Part shown: positions 20,950 through 30,861 of the stretch, piece by piece | How positions within the stretch are numbered: the stretch's first letter is position 1 | Layout: the number at the start of each line of letters is the position of its first letter | Notes under the pieces: model-generated | Database searches by the model: none | The model's input: the letters and a program-made list of their open reading frames with translations, nothing else | Told to the model about the DNA's origin: nothing | Program-made: the position numbers and the translations under genes | From: Cephalotus follicularis | Taxonomy: Eukaryota > Streptophyta > Magnoliopsida > Oxalidales > Cephalotaceae | Assembly: GCA_001972305.1 (NCBI GenBank) | Contig: BDDD01001959.1 | Location: 224,842 to 288,841, forward strand | DNA length: 64,000 nt | Direction: 5' to 3'

Positions 20950-23165
20950 TGTAATATCCCGTTTTTCCGTATAGAATTTTTGGGCTTTTCGGTATGTTTC
21001 GTATGGGTTGCCTATTTTTTTTTCGGTTTGTTTTGCTTTTGGCTTGGCTAAGTGGGTTTTAGTCTTAGCCAGTGGGTTTTGATATTATGTCTATGAATAA
21101 ATAAAATATTTTTGGCTTTTTACTTATGTGTTAAAAAAAAACCCCCATTTTCAGCATTTTTACAAAAAGAAAGCCTAATTTTGTGTTAAAACTTGTTTCT
21201 CTCCCACACATCTCTCTCTCTCTCTCCCTCTCTCTCCCGTCCATCTCTCTATCTCTCCCGTTCTCTCTCCTCCTATCACCTGCTGCCGTCACCGTCAGTG
21301 TCGCTATGGCATCGGCGAAGACACCGGTCGAACCCCCGTGACGCCCTGAGTCCACCGCACCCAACCCCTGCACCGGCCGACGTCTCCACCGGCGTGCGCG
21401 ATGACTTCTCTCTCCCAGACCTGTTTGGCATCGTTTCTCCCGTTCTGGTGATCGTTACGACAAGGCAACCACATATTTGGCATCCTGGCGACGAGAGGAA
21501 GCGAACCCTACCGACATCGACCCCTGACGACGTCGGAAAAGCAGATCGGCGACATGTCAAGCAGCGGTCAAAGGCGTTTATTCCGGCCACACGCGGCGGT
21601 TTCATGGCAAACGCGCCCCAGATATGGTTTCAACGGCCTCAAACGGTCCAGATCGATCACTTTTGGTGACTGACCGGCGACGCGTGACAGACATGCGCCG
21701 GCCAGCGGCGGCGCGAGAGCCCACGCGTCGGCGACCCTCTGACGAGAATTTTTTTTGGACAGTTTCCGACTCCGCTCTTCGCATAGGTGTGATCCGCTCG
21801 AGTTCCGCGATGTGCTTATGGCTCTGTGCGCTGTTTCGACTGCTTTCGGTAAACTCTGAACCCTACTCCGTTACATTCTGTTTTCAGTTGGATTATGTAT
21901 TTATGTAATCGTTTTAAGATATTATGAGCTGAACTAGTGTTATGATTTGAAATTGGATGAATTGGACAAATTGGACTTACCTTAGTGAATCCGAAAATAT
22001 GTTTAGATGTGGTTTCTACGAATTGGACGTATTAAACCTATTGTTGAGTTTAGGTATGATTTTATTTCAAGTCCTTATGAGAACGATTTTATTTTTGTTA
22101 GATGTTTGCAACAACCGAGGAGTGGTCTAGAGAAGTCTCGATATATATTCTTGAGGTTGTTTTGGTGACTGCATGAGGTACGAATCTTCGTTTCTTTGAT
22201 ACCCTCCTACTGTTTTTATAGTAAAAAGATAGTTTTACTTTATGGATAACGTACGGATTTCTATCGTTCCTTGGCTATCTGATGATTGAACTAAAATCAG
22301 TTTTATGCTATGTTCTCGTTTTATAGACTTCGTTATGTTTTGTGATATGTTTCAGAAATAAAGTACGGATGTTTTCGTTCTTTGGCTATCTTTCTGATTT
22401 GATCGTAATAAATTCAGTTTCTGTTTTGGAAGTACGAATTTTATCGTTCTTGGGCTATCCAATTTATTTGAAATAAACCCAGTTTTATAAGTATGTTCCT
22501 TTGGATTTTATGAACTCTATCATGTTTCGGGTTTTGACACGTTCTGGAACTAAAGTCGGTTTTGAAATTTTTACGAAATTAAATGTTCTGCCTTTATATA
22601 TGCTCATTTATGATTTGTTTATGAAATGCTATACGATCATCTCTTTTATGGTGAATTGAAATGAGTTGATTTCTGATTGTGAAAACGTTCGGATTTCTTC
22701 GTTTTTGGGTCATTACCCTCCGATTTTATTGAAATGAATTCAGATATGTTTTCTGTATGGATTCTTCATTTTGACTATTATGTTTCGATATGATTCGAAT
22801 AAAATCCGTTTTATTACTTTGTGAATATAGTAAAAATTACTGGTTTTATTTTTGGACATGAGCATGACTTTCACTATCGAGAGTATGTTAAATGGGCATG
22901 ACTTTCCCTATCGAAAGTATGCTGATTTTATGAAATGATATGTATATGTTTTGAATTGGTTTTGGAGTAAACCAATATATGAAATGATTTTGATAAATCA
23001 TTATTTTGGAAATACTAAGTTTTTGATATGGTGATATACTGAGTTTTTATAACCACCTATGGGGGTACCATAGGCATGCTGTGAGCCTGGCACGGGGGCA
23101 TGACACTTTCCGTAACGGTGTGATTTGTTTACGGCGTCTCTCTGTGATATCCGTAGATCGGATTG
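20950..23165 (+). mobile_element. Truncated LTR of gypsy family C (C') inside Sirevirus H
   Basis: It starts TGTAATATCCCG, close to TGTAATAACCCG of solo LTR C, and shares the 'ggtaccataggcatg' and 'cctggcac' blocks near 23065-23092. It stops near 23165 in sequence that continues in C and C'', so its 3' part is gone. Copia sequence resumes at once, with about 35-45 codons of RT missing. It has no box array. Instead 21190-21790 holds a CT-rich stretch and a GC-rich block with spurious open frames on both strands. Confidence 0.82.
21208..21270. repeat. CT-rich low-complexity tract in LTR C'
   Basis: Repeated TCTCTC and CTCCC units. It resembles the pyrimidine-rich leader often found just after the transcription start of plant LTRs. 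Confidence 0.85.
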
Positions 23166-24414
23166 AAGCATATGCAAGCAACATGCCTATAGATTCTAAT
23201 CTAGCTACGGGTGCATATGACTCATCAAAGTCGATTCCCTCTTCTTGGGAATATCCCTTAGCAACTAGTCTAGCTTTGTTTCTAATTACTATACCTTGGT
23301 CATCTACCTTGTTCCTATAAACCCATTTTGTGCCTATTATGTTTTGGATACTAGGTCTAGGTACTAGGTTCCATACTTTACTCCTTTCAAATTGATTCAA
23401 TTCCTCTTGCATGGCATTAATCCAATTTTCAACTTTTTCGGCCTCATTTATATTTTTAGGCTCAATTTGAGATAAGAAAGCAATGTAATTGTGATTAATG
23501 CTAGATCTAGTAGAAACACCTACTCTAGGGTTACCTATAATAGCTTCATGAGGATGTCCTCTTACCACCTTCAGGGTTTTGTCATGAAGAGACTCTTGAT
23601 AGCTTTCTTGAGGGGTCTCTCCTTCGGTAGACTCCTCCCTTTTTGCTTCATCTAGATTAATCTTGCTAACACCATTTTCAATGAAATCTACACAATCATC
23701 AACAATAACTTCTTTTGGAAGTTTAGGGTTAGATTCATCAAAAACAACATGCATTGATTCTTCAACAAGTAAAGTTCTTTTGTTGAAGCATTTATAGGCC
23801 CTACTATGAGAAGAATAACCAAGAAATATGCCTTCGTCGACTTTGGAGTCGAATTTTCCAAGATGCTCTTTCCCATTATTGTGGATAAAGCACTTGCATC
23901 CGAAGGTATGAAAGTAACTAATGTTAGGCTTTCTACCCCTCCATAACTCATATGGAGTCTTTTTGAGAATAGGCCTAATTGATATGCGATTAAGGATATA
24001 ACATGAAGTATTTATTGCTTCGGCCCAAAAATACTTTGGTAAATTATTTTCATTTAAAAGTGTTCTACACATCTCTTTTAGAGTTCTATTCTTCCTTTCA
24101 ACAACCCCATTTTGTTGAGGTGTTCTAGGAGTGGAGAACTCATGTATAAAACCATTTTCATTACAAAAGTTTTCAAACAAATGATTTTCAAATTCTTTTC
24201 CATAATCACTTCAAATTTTAGAAATTGAAGTGTCTTTTTCATTTTGAACGGTTTTGCAAAAATTTAAAAATTCTTTAAAAGATTCACTTTTGTGGGCTAG
24301 GAAAATAGTCCATGTATATCTTGAATAATCGTCTACAATGACCATGGCATAAGATTTTCCTCCTAGGCTTCTAAAATCTATTGGTCCAAATAAGTCTAGA
24401 TGTAAAAGTTGCAA
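23166..24414 (-). pseudogene. Copia integrase core and RT N-terminal part (Sirevirus H)
   Basis: It begins at 'MQLLHLDLFGP' with the integrase core ('VDDYSRYTW', first Asp; '[14 protein letters not shown]', Glu). A stop near 24209 breaks it. Then come the '[19 protein letters not shown]' block, the '[13 protein letters not shown]' region and RT start '[11 protein letters not shown]' and '[17 protein letters not shown]', to '[11 protein letters not shown]'. The RT segment with the first catalytic Asp (normally just after LLAYA) is absent at the LTR C' junction. The HHCC zinc domain is also missing upstream. Confidence 0.9.
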
Positions 24415-24418
24415 AGTC

Positions 24419-24682
24419 CTAGTTGTAGATACAATGTTCTTGGCTTATGCTCAAGAGATTGTGCTTAAGTCCATCAACAAACAACACATTATGAATGGAA
24501 GTTTTAATATTACCTATGGAGCCAACACCTTTGATCTTTCCTTTTGCATTGTCTCCAAATGTTACTTCTCCTCCTTCCTTTGATTCATAATTGATGAATA
24601 GACTCTTGTCGCCCGTCATATGCTTGGAGCATCCACTATCCAAGTACCATTGTGTCTTCTTGGATAATTCCTTCAAGCACAC
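24419..24682 (-). pseudogene. Copia aspartic protease (Sirevirus H)
   Basis: 'WYLDSGCSKHMTG' contains the copia protease active-site motif DSG, followed by 'GNIKTSIHNVLFVDGLKHN' and 'LLSIS'. Reading then breaks off and joins integrase core sequence. The GAG-pre-integrase HHCC region of roughly 100 residues is deleted. It would process the Gag-Pol polyprotein. Confidence 0.85.
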
Positions 24683-24697
24683 CTACAAACATCAATT

Positions 24698-25330
24698 TCA
24701 AATTTTCGTTTTAGGTACCCAACAAACCTTGGGTCCTTTGGGGTTAGTCAAAATGCTTCCTTTGGGAACCCAACTCCTTTTAATCCTAAAGAAGTTCAAG
24801 TTATTCAATACATTTTGTTTATAAAAGCATGATGTAGAAGTGTGTCCATTATTACCATAAATATTGCAAGACACAACTACATTTCTTTTATGCACATTAT
24901 TTCTTCTATAAAAACAAGATGAAAATACATGACCATATTTACCACAATGTGTACACAAGATATTCATTCTTTTCTTATTAATGGCATTCTTCCTATGATA
25001 ACATTGTGAGGGTGTGTGTCCATGTTTACCACAAAAATTACATGATTTAATCAAATTCTTCCTAAACATGGCATTCTTTTTATGAAAACAAGTAAAAGAT
25101 GTGTGTCCAATTTTACCACAATAAACACACATGGTTTTCTTTTTAATTTTAGCCTTTTCAACCTTTTCTTTTTCTATTTTCTCCTTCCTATCAAAGAATG
25201 TTTGATAAATCTTAACATTGTTCATTTCCTCATATCCTATGTCGGCTTTATCAAAAACACATCTTTGCATCCCAAGGAGATTTTCAAGCTTCTCACTACT
25301 ATTAGAAAACTTTGAGAAGGTTTTCTTTAA
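24698..25330 (-). pseudogene. Gag C-terminal region with four tandem CCHC knuckles (Sirevirus H)
   Basis: On the minus strand there are four units of C-x2-C-x4-H-x4-C spaced about 29-36 residues apart: 'CVYCGKIGHTSFTC', 'CNFCGKHGHTPSQC', 'CTHCGKYGHVFSSC' and 'CNIYGNNGHTSTSC'. The fourth has lost its second Cys (Tyr instead). Basic linkers separate them. 'RSWVPKGSILTNPKGP' follows, a usual lead-in to Sirevirus protease. The array would bind nucleic acid. Confidence 0.85.
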
Positions 25331-25333
25331 GGC

Positions 25334-26260
25334 TTATATTTCCTCCTTGAGATTTTTGTTCTCCTTAACAAGATATGATATTTCATTTTCTAAGATGTCT
25401 ACCTCAATTTCATTTGAGGTTTCTTCCTTGGCCAATTTAAGTTCATCATTCTCATTTGCCAAAGACTTAACCTTTTTCTTTAATGATGCAATTATAGAAC
25501 TACACTTTTCTACTACTAGAACAAGTTTGTCATATGTTACCTCATCGCTTTCTTCTTCTTCTTCTTCCTCTAAAGCCATCAAGGCTATTTGAGCCACCTC
25601 TTCATTTGAGTCTTCATTCGAGCTAGACTCGTCACTATCGTCCCATGTTGCGATCATGGCTTTCTTCTTCTTCTTGTATAGGTCCTTCTTTTTGAGGTGA
25701 GGGCAATCACTTTTGTAGTGCCCCGGTTTATTGCACTCAAAGCAAATGATTTCTTCAAGCTTGCTTGATTCTCCTTTTTGGTGGAATTTCTTATTTGGAT
25801 TTCCACCAAATTTGTTCTTGCTAGCAAGGTACTTTTTGAACCTCCGGGTGATGAATGCTAGATCTTCATCATCATCATCATCATCCTCGGAATCTTCGGT
25901 TTGGGATGATTTTAAGGCAACTATCTTCTTCTTCTTCTTCTCCTTTTCTTCATCATCATCCTTCTTTTGCATAGATAGTTCATGAGTCATCAATGACCCA
26001 AGGAGATCTTCCAATGCAAGGACATTGAGGTTCTTTACTTCCTCAATTGCGGTGACCTTTTGGCATCCATGATCTTGGCAAGCACCTAGGAATTTTCCTC
26101 ACCATTTCACTGTTAGAATACGTTTTATCAAGAGCTTGTAATGCATTAATGATGTTTGTGAATCTAGAGAACATAGATTTTATATCTTCGTTCTCATTCA
26201 TGGTGAACATTTCATACTCATGAACAAGCATGCTAACTTTGGCTTCCTTAACTTGATTAG
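25334..26260 (-). pseudogene. Gag, N-terminally deleted (Sirevirus H)
   Basis: Reading starts inside the capsid ('MLVHEYEMFTMNENEDIKSM') next to a deletion junction at about 26260. It shifts frame near 26080 and continues with 'ALEDLLGSLMTHELSM'-type sequence. It has a Lys/Asp-rich segment, a CCHC knuckle 'CFECNKPGHYKSDC', the Sirevirus block 'MIATWDDSDESSSNE', a Glu run, and a long coiled coil. The first ~120-130 residues, seen intact in Sirevirus G, are missing. Confidence 0.88.
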
Positions 26261-27387
26261 GGGGTGAATTGTAGTTTCTAAAAATTATCTAAACTTTTCG
26301 CAAATTAAAACAATGAACAAAAATATCAAGCAATAGCAATTTAAACAACAATCTAAAGAGATAGAGTTTGAGAGATTGCGAACACTATTTTAGAGTGGTT
26401 CGGTGAAACTCTTGCCAACGTACACTTTTCCCAAGGATCTCCTTGAGTTTCCACTAGTCTCCGAATACAATTCCGGGTGCTATTCGGTACACCTTTGTGA
26501 TTGACCTCAATCACTTACAATTCTCTTGGGTTCACTCCCCAATTTCACTAGGGTTCACTCCCCTATTACAATCAAAGTAAAAAGAGTAATGTTGGAATCT
26601 AAACCTCTCACAAGGTTGGATTTTACAAGATAGATTCGCTCAAAATCAGTGAGAACAAGAATGGCTTAGAATGTAAGATAAAACTTTTAGATAAGCCTTT
26701 TTTATTTGAATGCTTGGAGTATGATTTCTGTGAATGATCTTTGTATTGTGTATTGCTTGTGTTGTTCTCCTTCTTTTTCTTCCAAACATTCGTGTATATA
26801 TATCTTGTTGCCTCATAGATCCGTTGGGAGTTGTTGGGATTGATTCCATAATGGAATGTCCACTAAAACTCTGTCAGAAACTGTTCCAGCCGACCAAAGC
26901 GTCGAATGTCACCTTTAAAGCTCCGACACTTATGTGACCGTTAGGGATCTCAAATTCAAATTGTCAGCTCAAAGCGCATGCGTTCAAAGTATTGGGGTCG
27001 ACCAGCAGCTCAAAGCGTTGACGCTTAGTCTTGGGCGTCGACGGTTTGGACAGTTTTAATTCCAATTGGCTTCACTGGTTTAGACGGCAGGCGCTTTGTA
27101 CAAAGAGCGGGCACTTAGTGCCCAAAGCGCAGACGCTTTGAATCTGGGCATCGACGGTTTGAGTGTTACTTCCACTTTTCCAAACGTTCCACCGGTAGAT
27201 GCTTAGGCCCTTGTCTCAACTGCCTCCTAAAGCGCTGACGCTTTAACCTTGGGCGTAGATGATCTGACCTGTATCTGCAGAATTCTTGTTGTTTTGCTCA
27301 CTTCATGGCTTTCTTGCACATCAAGAAACTTTGTTAAATACAAATATGTTATCATCAAAACATAGGATTGAGACATAAATGTCAACA
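26261..27387 (-). mobile_element. 5' LTR of Sirevirus H (U5 end and PBS deleted)
   Basis: On the minus strand it starts TGTTGACATT at 27387 and is nearly identical to 16460-17406. At 26260/26261 LTR sequence ('ggggtgaattg') joins gag directly, so the LTR end, the primer site and the gag start were deleted together. A TATA-like site is at 26793-26804. Confidence 0.85.
26889..27260. repeat. Palindromic box array in Sirevirus H 5' LTR
   Basis: Same layout as 16908-17279. A few boxes have changed since insertion, for example GTCGAC to GTCGAA at 26901 and GTCGAT to GTAGAT at 27255. This allows direct comparison of box decay between two LTRs of one insertion. Confidence 0.88.
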
Positions 27388-29057
27388 AAGACTAAGAAGT
27401 ATATCTCCAAGGGTATCAAGCTTCTCGTGCTGTCTTTGCAATTCCAGGACCATACCCGAAATTGCTAGGCAACGAGCTTGCTTGTCCTCATCTAAACATT
27501 TGGCCCTCTTGGCCTTTTGCTCTTCCGACGGTTCCCAGTTTAAGGGCACTCTCAGTCATGACATGAGCAAGCTTCTTGCTTGTGAGTGCTAAGCGCAGGT
27601 TGCGCTGCTAATCCAAGAAATTTGGACCCGTGAGCTTGTTCGTTTCCAAAACTCTCGATAGTGTTGTGCCAACTGACATGATCGCAGAATATGTCAATAA
27701 CTAGCAACCTATAAAAGAGGAAACAAGAGAAAGATTAATTAGCAAATCATTCCATTTATATTATTACCATAATACTTGGTCTTTTGTAATTATGGCTCCT
27801 CCCACTATTCTAATCGTATCCCATACCCCCATGTGGAATTCGGGAAGCCTCTCTCTTCCTAGTGGGGATCGGAATATATCCAGCATACTATAGTCTCGAC
27901 TTTCGCCGTGCAAACCATAATACCTAAATCGGTAGGTATGCATATAAATTTACATTAGGACCTCTCGCCCAAAATGTAAGATCTGACACAAGATTCGGCC
28001 TCTAGGCCCATATGGTCCCAACTTTCGCTATGCAAACCATATGATACTGGTATAAGTCAAACACATAATCCTCAAAGAAATTAACTTGTTTTGAAACATC
28101 CACGCGAATCGATGTCCTGATGCCAAAACAAAGTCATTTCCTTCCAGTGTACCTTAAACTGAAATTGAACAAAAATGGTCATACGGGGGACCTCTTATTT
28201 TAAAGTGCCATCCCCAATATGTCCATACCATTCAACAAAGATTGTGGAAGGCCAACGACAGGGTAGGCATATGCCCCACCGCTTATGGACTTATTACTTG
28301 CAAGTTGGAGGGATTTGGTCTCATCTATTTTTATCAAAATTACCAAGCCGTTTTAGATTAATTTTAATCTTACAATCCATTTGGATGGCTTAACATGCTT
28401 GGACGTGTTAGGATTGTTAAAGGAAAACAGCCATCTCATGCACCCTAAAAATGGCCTGACTTGGGACATAAGCTATAAGTAATCACGTGAGCCAACGTGA
28501 TCACTTGGTCTTCATAGGTGTACTAATTTAATTTCACTCTATTACAATTGCTACCACGCATACATGACCTTCAACTGGTCTTGTAATCTTCTTGATATTC
28601 TATTCAATCTCCATTGATCTCCTTTCTTCAACTTACAGCCATATTTACACAATTAAAGAAAAACAAATACAATTGGAAGAGAAGAGAATTCTACTCTAAG
28701 AATAAAAGAACAAGAATAAATACGGCGCACGCAAGCAGCCTTATTTGAGACTGATTGAATTCCATAAATGTAATAAAGTAATTAAACCATCCACATAAGA
28801 AAACACAAAGCTAGGCCGAGTCCCAACCCTACCAGCATGCATAAGAAATTCAAAAATATAACTGATATATAATTGAATAAACACGTAACAATCTGGTGTT
28901 CAATGCTTCGTCGATTTCATTAGTGTGACCAACAAAGATGCAACTCCCTCTAAACGTAGGGCTACATAGTTTTGGCCAAAGCACATATGCAATCTCCAAT
29001 CCACTAAACATCAATTTGAGGTCTAATTGAATTAAATTAGGTGTCTTTGATACCAAT
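27388..29057 (-). mobile_element. Internal region of copia element L (leader and gag remnant)
   Basis: On the minus strand, 28140-28400 and 27760-27900 match 61040-61310 and 61560-61680 of copia E, so L belongs to the D/E family. The leader runs 27700-29044. Gag sequence reads leftward from about 27690 to the H insertion and continues at 16205-16444. A primer binding site lies at 29045-29055. No intact reading frame exists. Confidence 0.75.
29045..29055 (-). other. Primer binding site of element L
   Basis: The minus strand reads TGGTATCAAAG, one base off the initiator-Met tRNA site TGGTATCAGAG, two bases after the LTR end. Confidence 0.75.
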
Positions 29058-29797
29058 TGTTAGGAACGGGGTCAAGCGCAGCGGTAAACGACAACCAATT
29101 CGGACATTAGGTTTATGGAGGATTAATTTTAAATTTCATCCAATTGATTAATCCCTAAGCAATGGGATGCCCTAATCTAAGTCCAAATTTTCCCAATGAG
29201 TGCCAAGGAAACCTAATTAAACAATCAATCAAACCGAGACACCAAAACCTAGCATAGGGTAAAACGGGGTAGAACAATAGGGTTGTCGTAAACCCTAGAA
29301 AATGCCTCCAAGAATGGCTCACAAGGAAACACACAAACCCTAGCCAAAAGTCCAATCAACCCGAACCCAAACATCCCTAACCCTAAGGGATGGCAAGGAA
29401 ACCACCATATGGACAAGGGGGTTCAACTAGGGCTCTCTAACCCAAGCTACAACCCGCTGCCACGGCCACAAGAACAAGAAGAGAAGAGATTCTTACCAAG
29501 GGTGAAGACTCCTTCCTTCAAGTCAATCTCCCTCAACCCTTTGAATCATTGAATGCCAATGTCCTCCTTAAGGCACGGATAAGGAAGATGCAAGCCAAGT
29601 GTTTAACCTACACTAAATCACTCTAGGTTAAGATAAGATGCAATGTGCAAGTTATCTCCACCTATCATGAACTTTGAGTGGTGAAAGGAGGGTTAAAAAT
29701 GGCTGCTTTTCGAACCAGGAGTTATAGGTGTCAACGCCTAGGCGTATGGCGTCAACGTGTGCGCTAGTAGTAGGAAGAAGAGAGACGGCAGGGAAAA

Positions 29798-29799
<2 letters not shown>

Positions 29800-29831
<32 letters not shown>
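29800..29831. repeat. (GA)n microsatellite
   Basis: About 16 uninterrupted GA units in LTR L, downstream (minus strand) of the TATA-like site. Confidence 0.95.
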
Positions 29832-29836
<5 letters not shown>

Positions 29837-29874
29837 TAAGTGTGTGTCGTAAGCTTTGACCTCTTTTCCTTTAG

Positions 29875-29884
29875 ATATTTATAG
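29875..29884 (-). promoter_or_regulatory. TATA-like element of LTR L
   Basis: The minus strand reads CTATAAATAT. The nearest upstream box starts at 29971, about 87 bp away. Confidence 0.55.
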
Positions 29885-30840
29885 TTTTTGACTTCTCTCT
29901 ACACTTCATCCCAAAAGCCACACCAACTTCTCTCAAGTTTGGTGAGATGCCGTGTGTCAGCCCTCTTCACGTCAACGCCACGCATCTCATCCTATCTTGG
30001 CGTCAACGCCAACGATAAGATGAAACAGGAGCGTAGACTCTTCCTATCTTAGCGTTGACGCATAAACATCATAGCGTCAACGCGTAAGTCACTGGAATAA
30101 CATGGTGTCAACGCATGCCCTTTCTGTTAACGCCCAGCGACTAAAGCTAGATATAGAGACAACACATGCTCTCCATGGCGTCAACGCGTAAGTCCCTATT
30201 TTAGATTGTGTCGACGCATGCTCTCCATGGCGTCGACGCCCAAGGGCTTAAGCTAGACATGGCATCAACGCATGCTCTCCATGGTGTTGACGCCTGAGAC
30301 AAGGATGAGACATTCTCTTCTATTTTAAAACCCTCTGCTTGGAATATTTCATCGTGGCACTACATGGACCTTTATCCAGCAAACGAAATACTCACTAGCA
30401 AAGCAACATCTTCCCTGATGTTTTCCTTTCACTAAATGATATGTGTCCCTCCACATATCAACTTGTTTAGAGCCAGGCAGGACCCAAAAGCCCGTCGTTC
30501 TTCAGTATGATGATAAATTCTCAAAACATCACGATTTCTGGTATGAGCATTCTAATAGTCAATGACTATCAAAACAGCCCCGGTGTGAGTATCAGTCACC
30601 CCCTGGATCTGTGTATTACCACGTCTATCTATCATGGTCTGAATAGCCAGTCACTTTATCCAGTCATCGGCATATGTGTCATGTTTCACTCGTCATACTT
30701 GGCTCCGATCACAGCCTAGGGTTTGGATGAATGTCACCCCTAGTTTTGCTACAATAACTATGAATCTATGATCGCACTGAGACTATCGGTAGACCTCCCA
30801 TGGAAACCTCTCGTTCCCAGTCCACCTATGCCTGATCACA

Positions 30841-30859
30841 TCCTTTCTCCCTTAAGGAA
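30841..30859 (-). other. Polypurine tract at the 3' end of element I
   Basis: The minus strand reads TTCCTTAAGGGAGAAAGGA and ends exactly where LTR L sequence starts. Confidence 0.65.
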
Positions 30860-30861
30860 TT

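Larger units (their letters stand above)
16450..27387 (-). mobile_element. Sirevirus (Ty1/copia) element H with TSD AAGAC
   Basis: AAGAC occurs at 16445-16449 and at 27388-27392, directly outside the element. On the minus strand LTRs begin TGTTGACATT. Internal order on the minus strand is gag with knuckles, protease, integrase, RT, RNase H, an extra ORF, several polypurine tracts, then the 3' LTR. Gag sequence ('MATWDDSDESSSNE', acid-rich) and the extra 3' ORF are Sirevirus traits. The copy is broken by internal deletions and by a truncated C-family LTR at 20950-23165. Confidence 0.9.
29730..30291. repeat. Palindromic box array, GCGTCAACGC type, LTR L
   Basis: Cores start at 29730 and 29751 (21 apart), then 29971, 30002, 30033, 30054, 30076, 30107, 30126, 30158, 30180, 30210, 30232, 30264 and 30286. 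Intervals from 29971 are 31, 31, 21, 22, 31, 19, 32, 22, 30, 22, 32 and 22. That is an alternation of two and three helical turns. Spacers such as 'catgctctccatgg' recur in part. Confidence 0.9.
29058..30840 (-). mobile_element. 5' LTR of copia element L, start missing
   Basis: Its left edge (TGTTAGGAACGGGG on +) abuts the PBS. The right part, 30470-30840, matches, on the opposite strand, the copia D/E LTR around 58520-58880. The first ~0.75 kb is lost where gypsy element I begins. The middle carries a box array rather than the GC-rich hairpin block of D and E. A (GA)n run lies at 29800-29831. Confidence 0.7.

Noticed and set aside
21193-21908. Overlapping open frames in the CT- and GC-rich part of LTR C' as a captured host gene
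   Set aside because: Open frames occur on both strands, are low-complexity (Ser/Leu/Pro, Arg-rich), and lie at the leader position of an LTR. No recognisable domain.
25731-25985. Plus-strand Ser-rich open frame
   Set aside because: It is the antisense of the acidic gag segment of Sirevirus H.
27368-28393. Short plus-strand open frames near 27.4-28.4 kb
   Set aside because: This is leader and gag of copia L on the minus strand, matching E; the plus-strand frames are shadows.
30831-30840. TGTGATCAGG on the minus strand as the 3' LTR start of element I
   Set aside because: The 5' LTR of I starts TGTAACGACCCG, and this sequence instead matches the copia D/E/L LTR.
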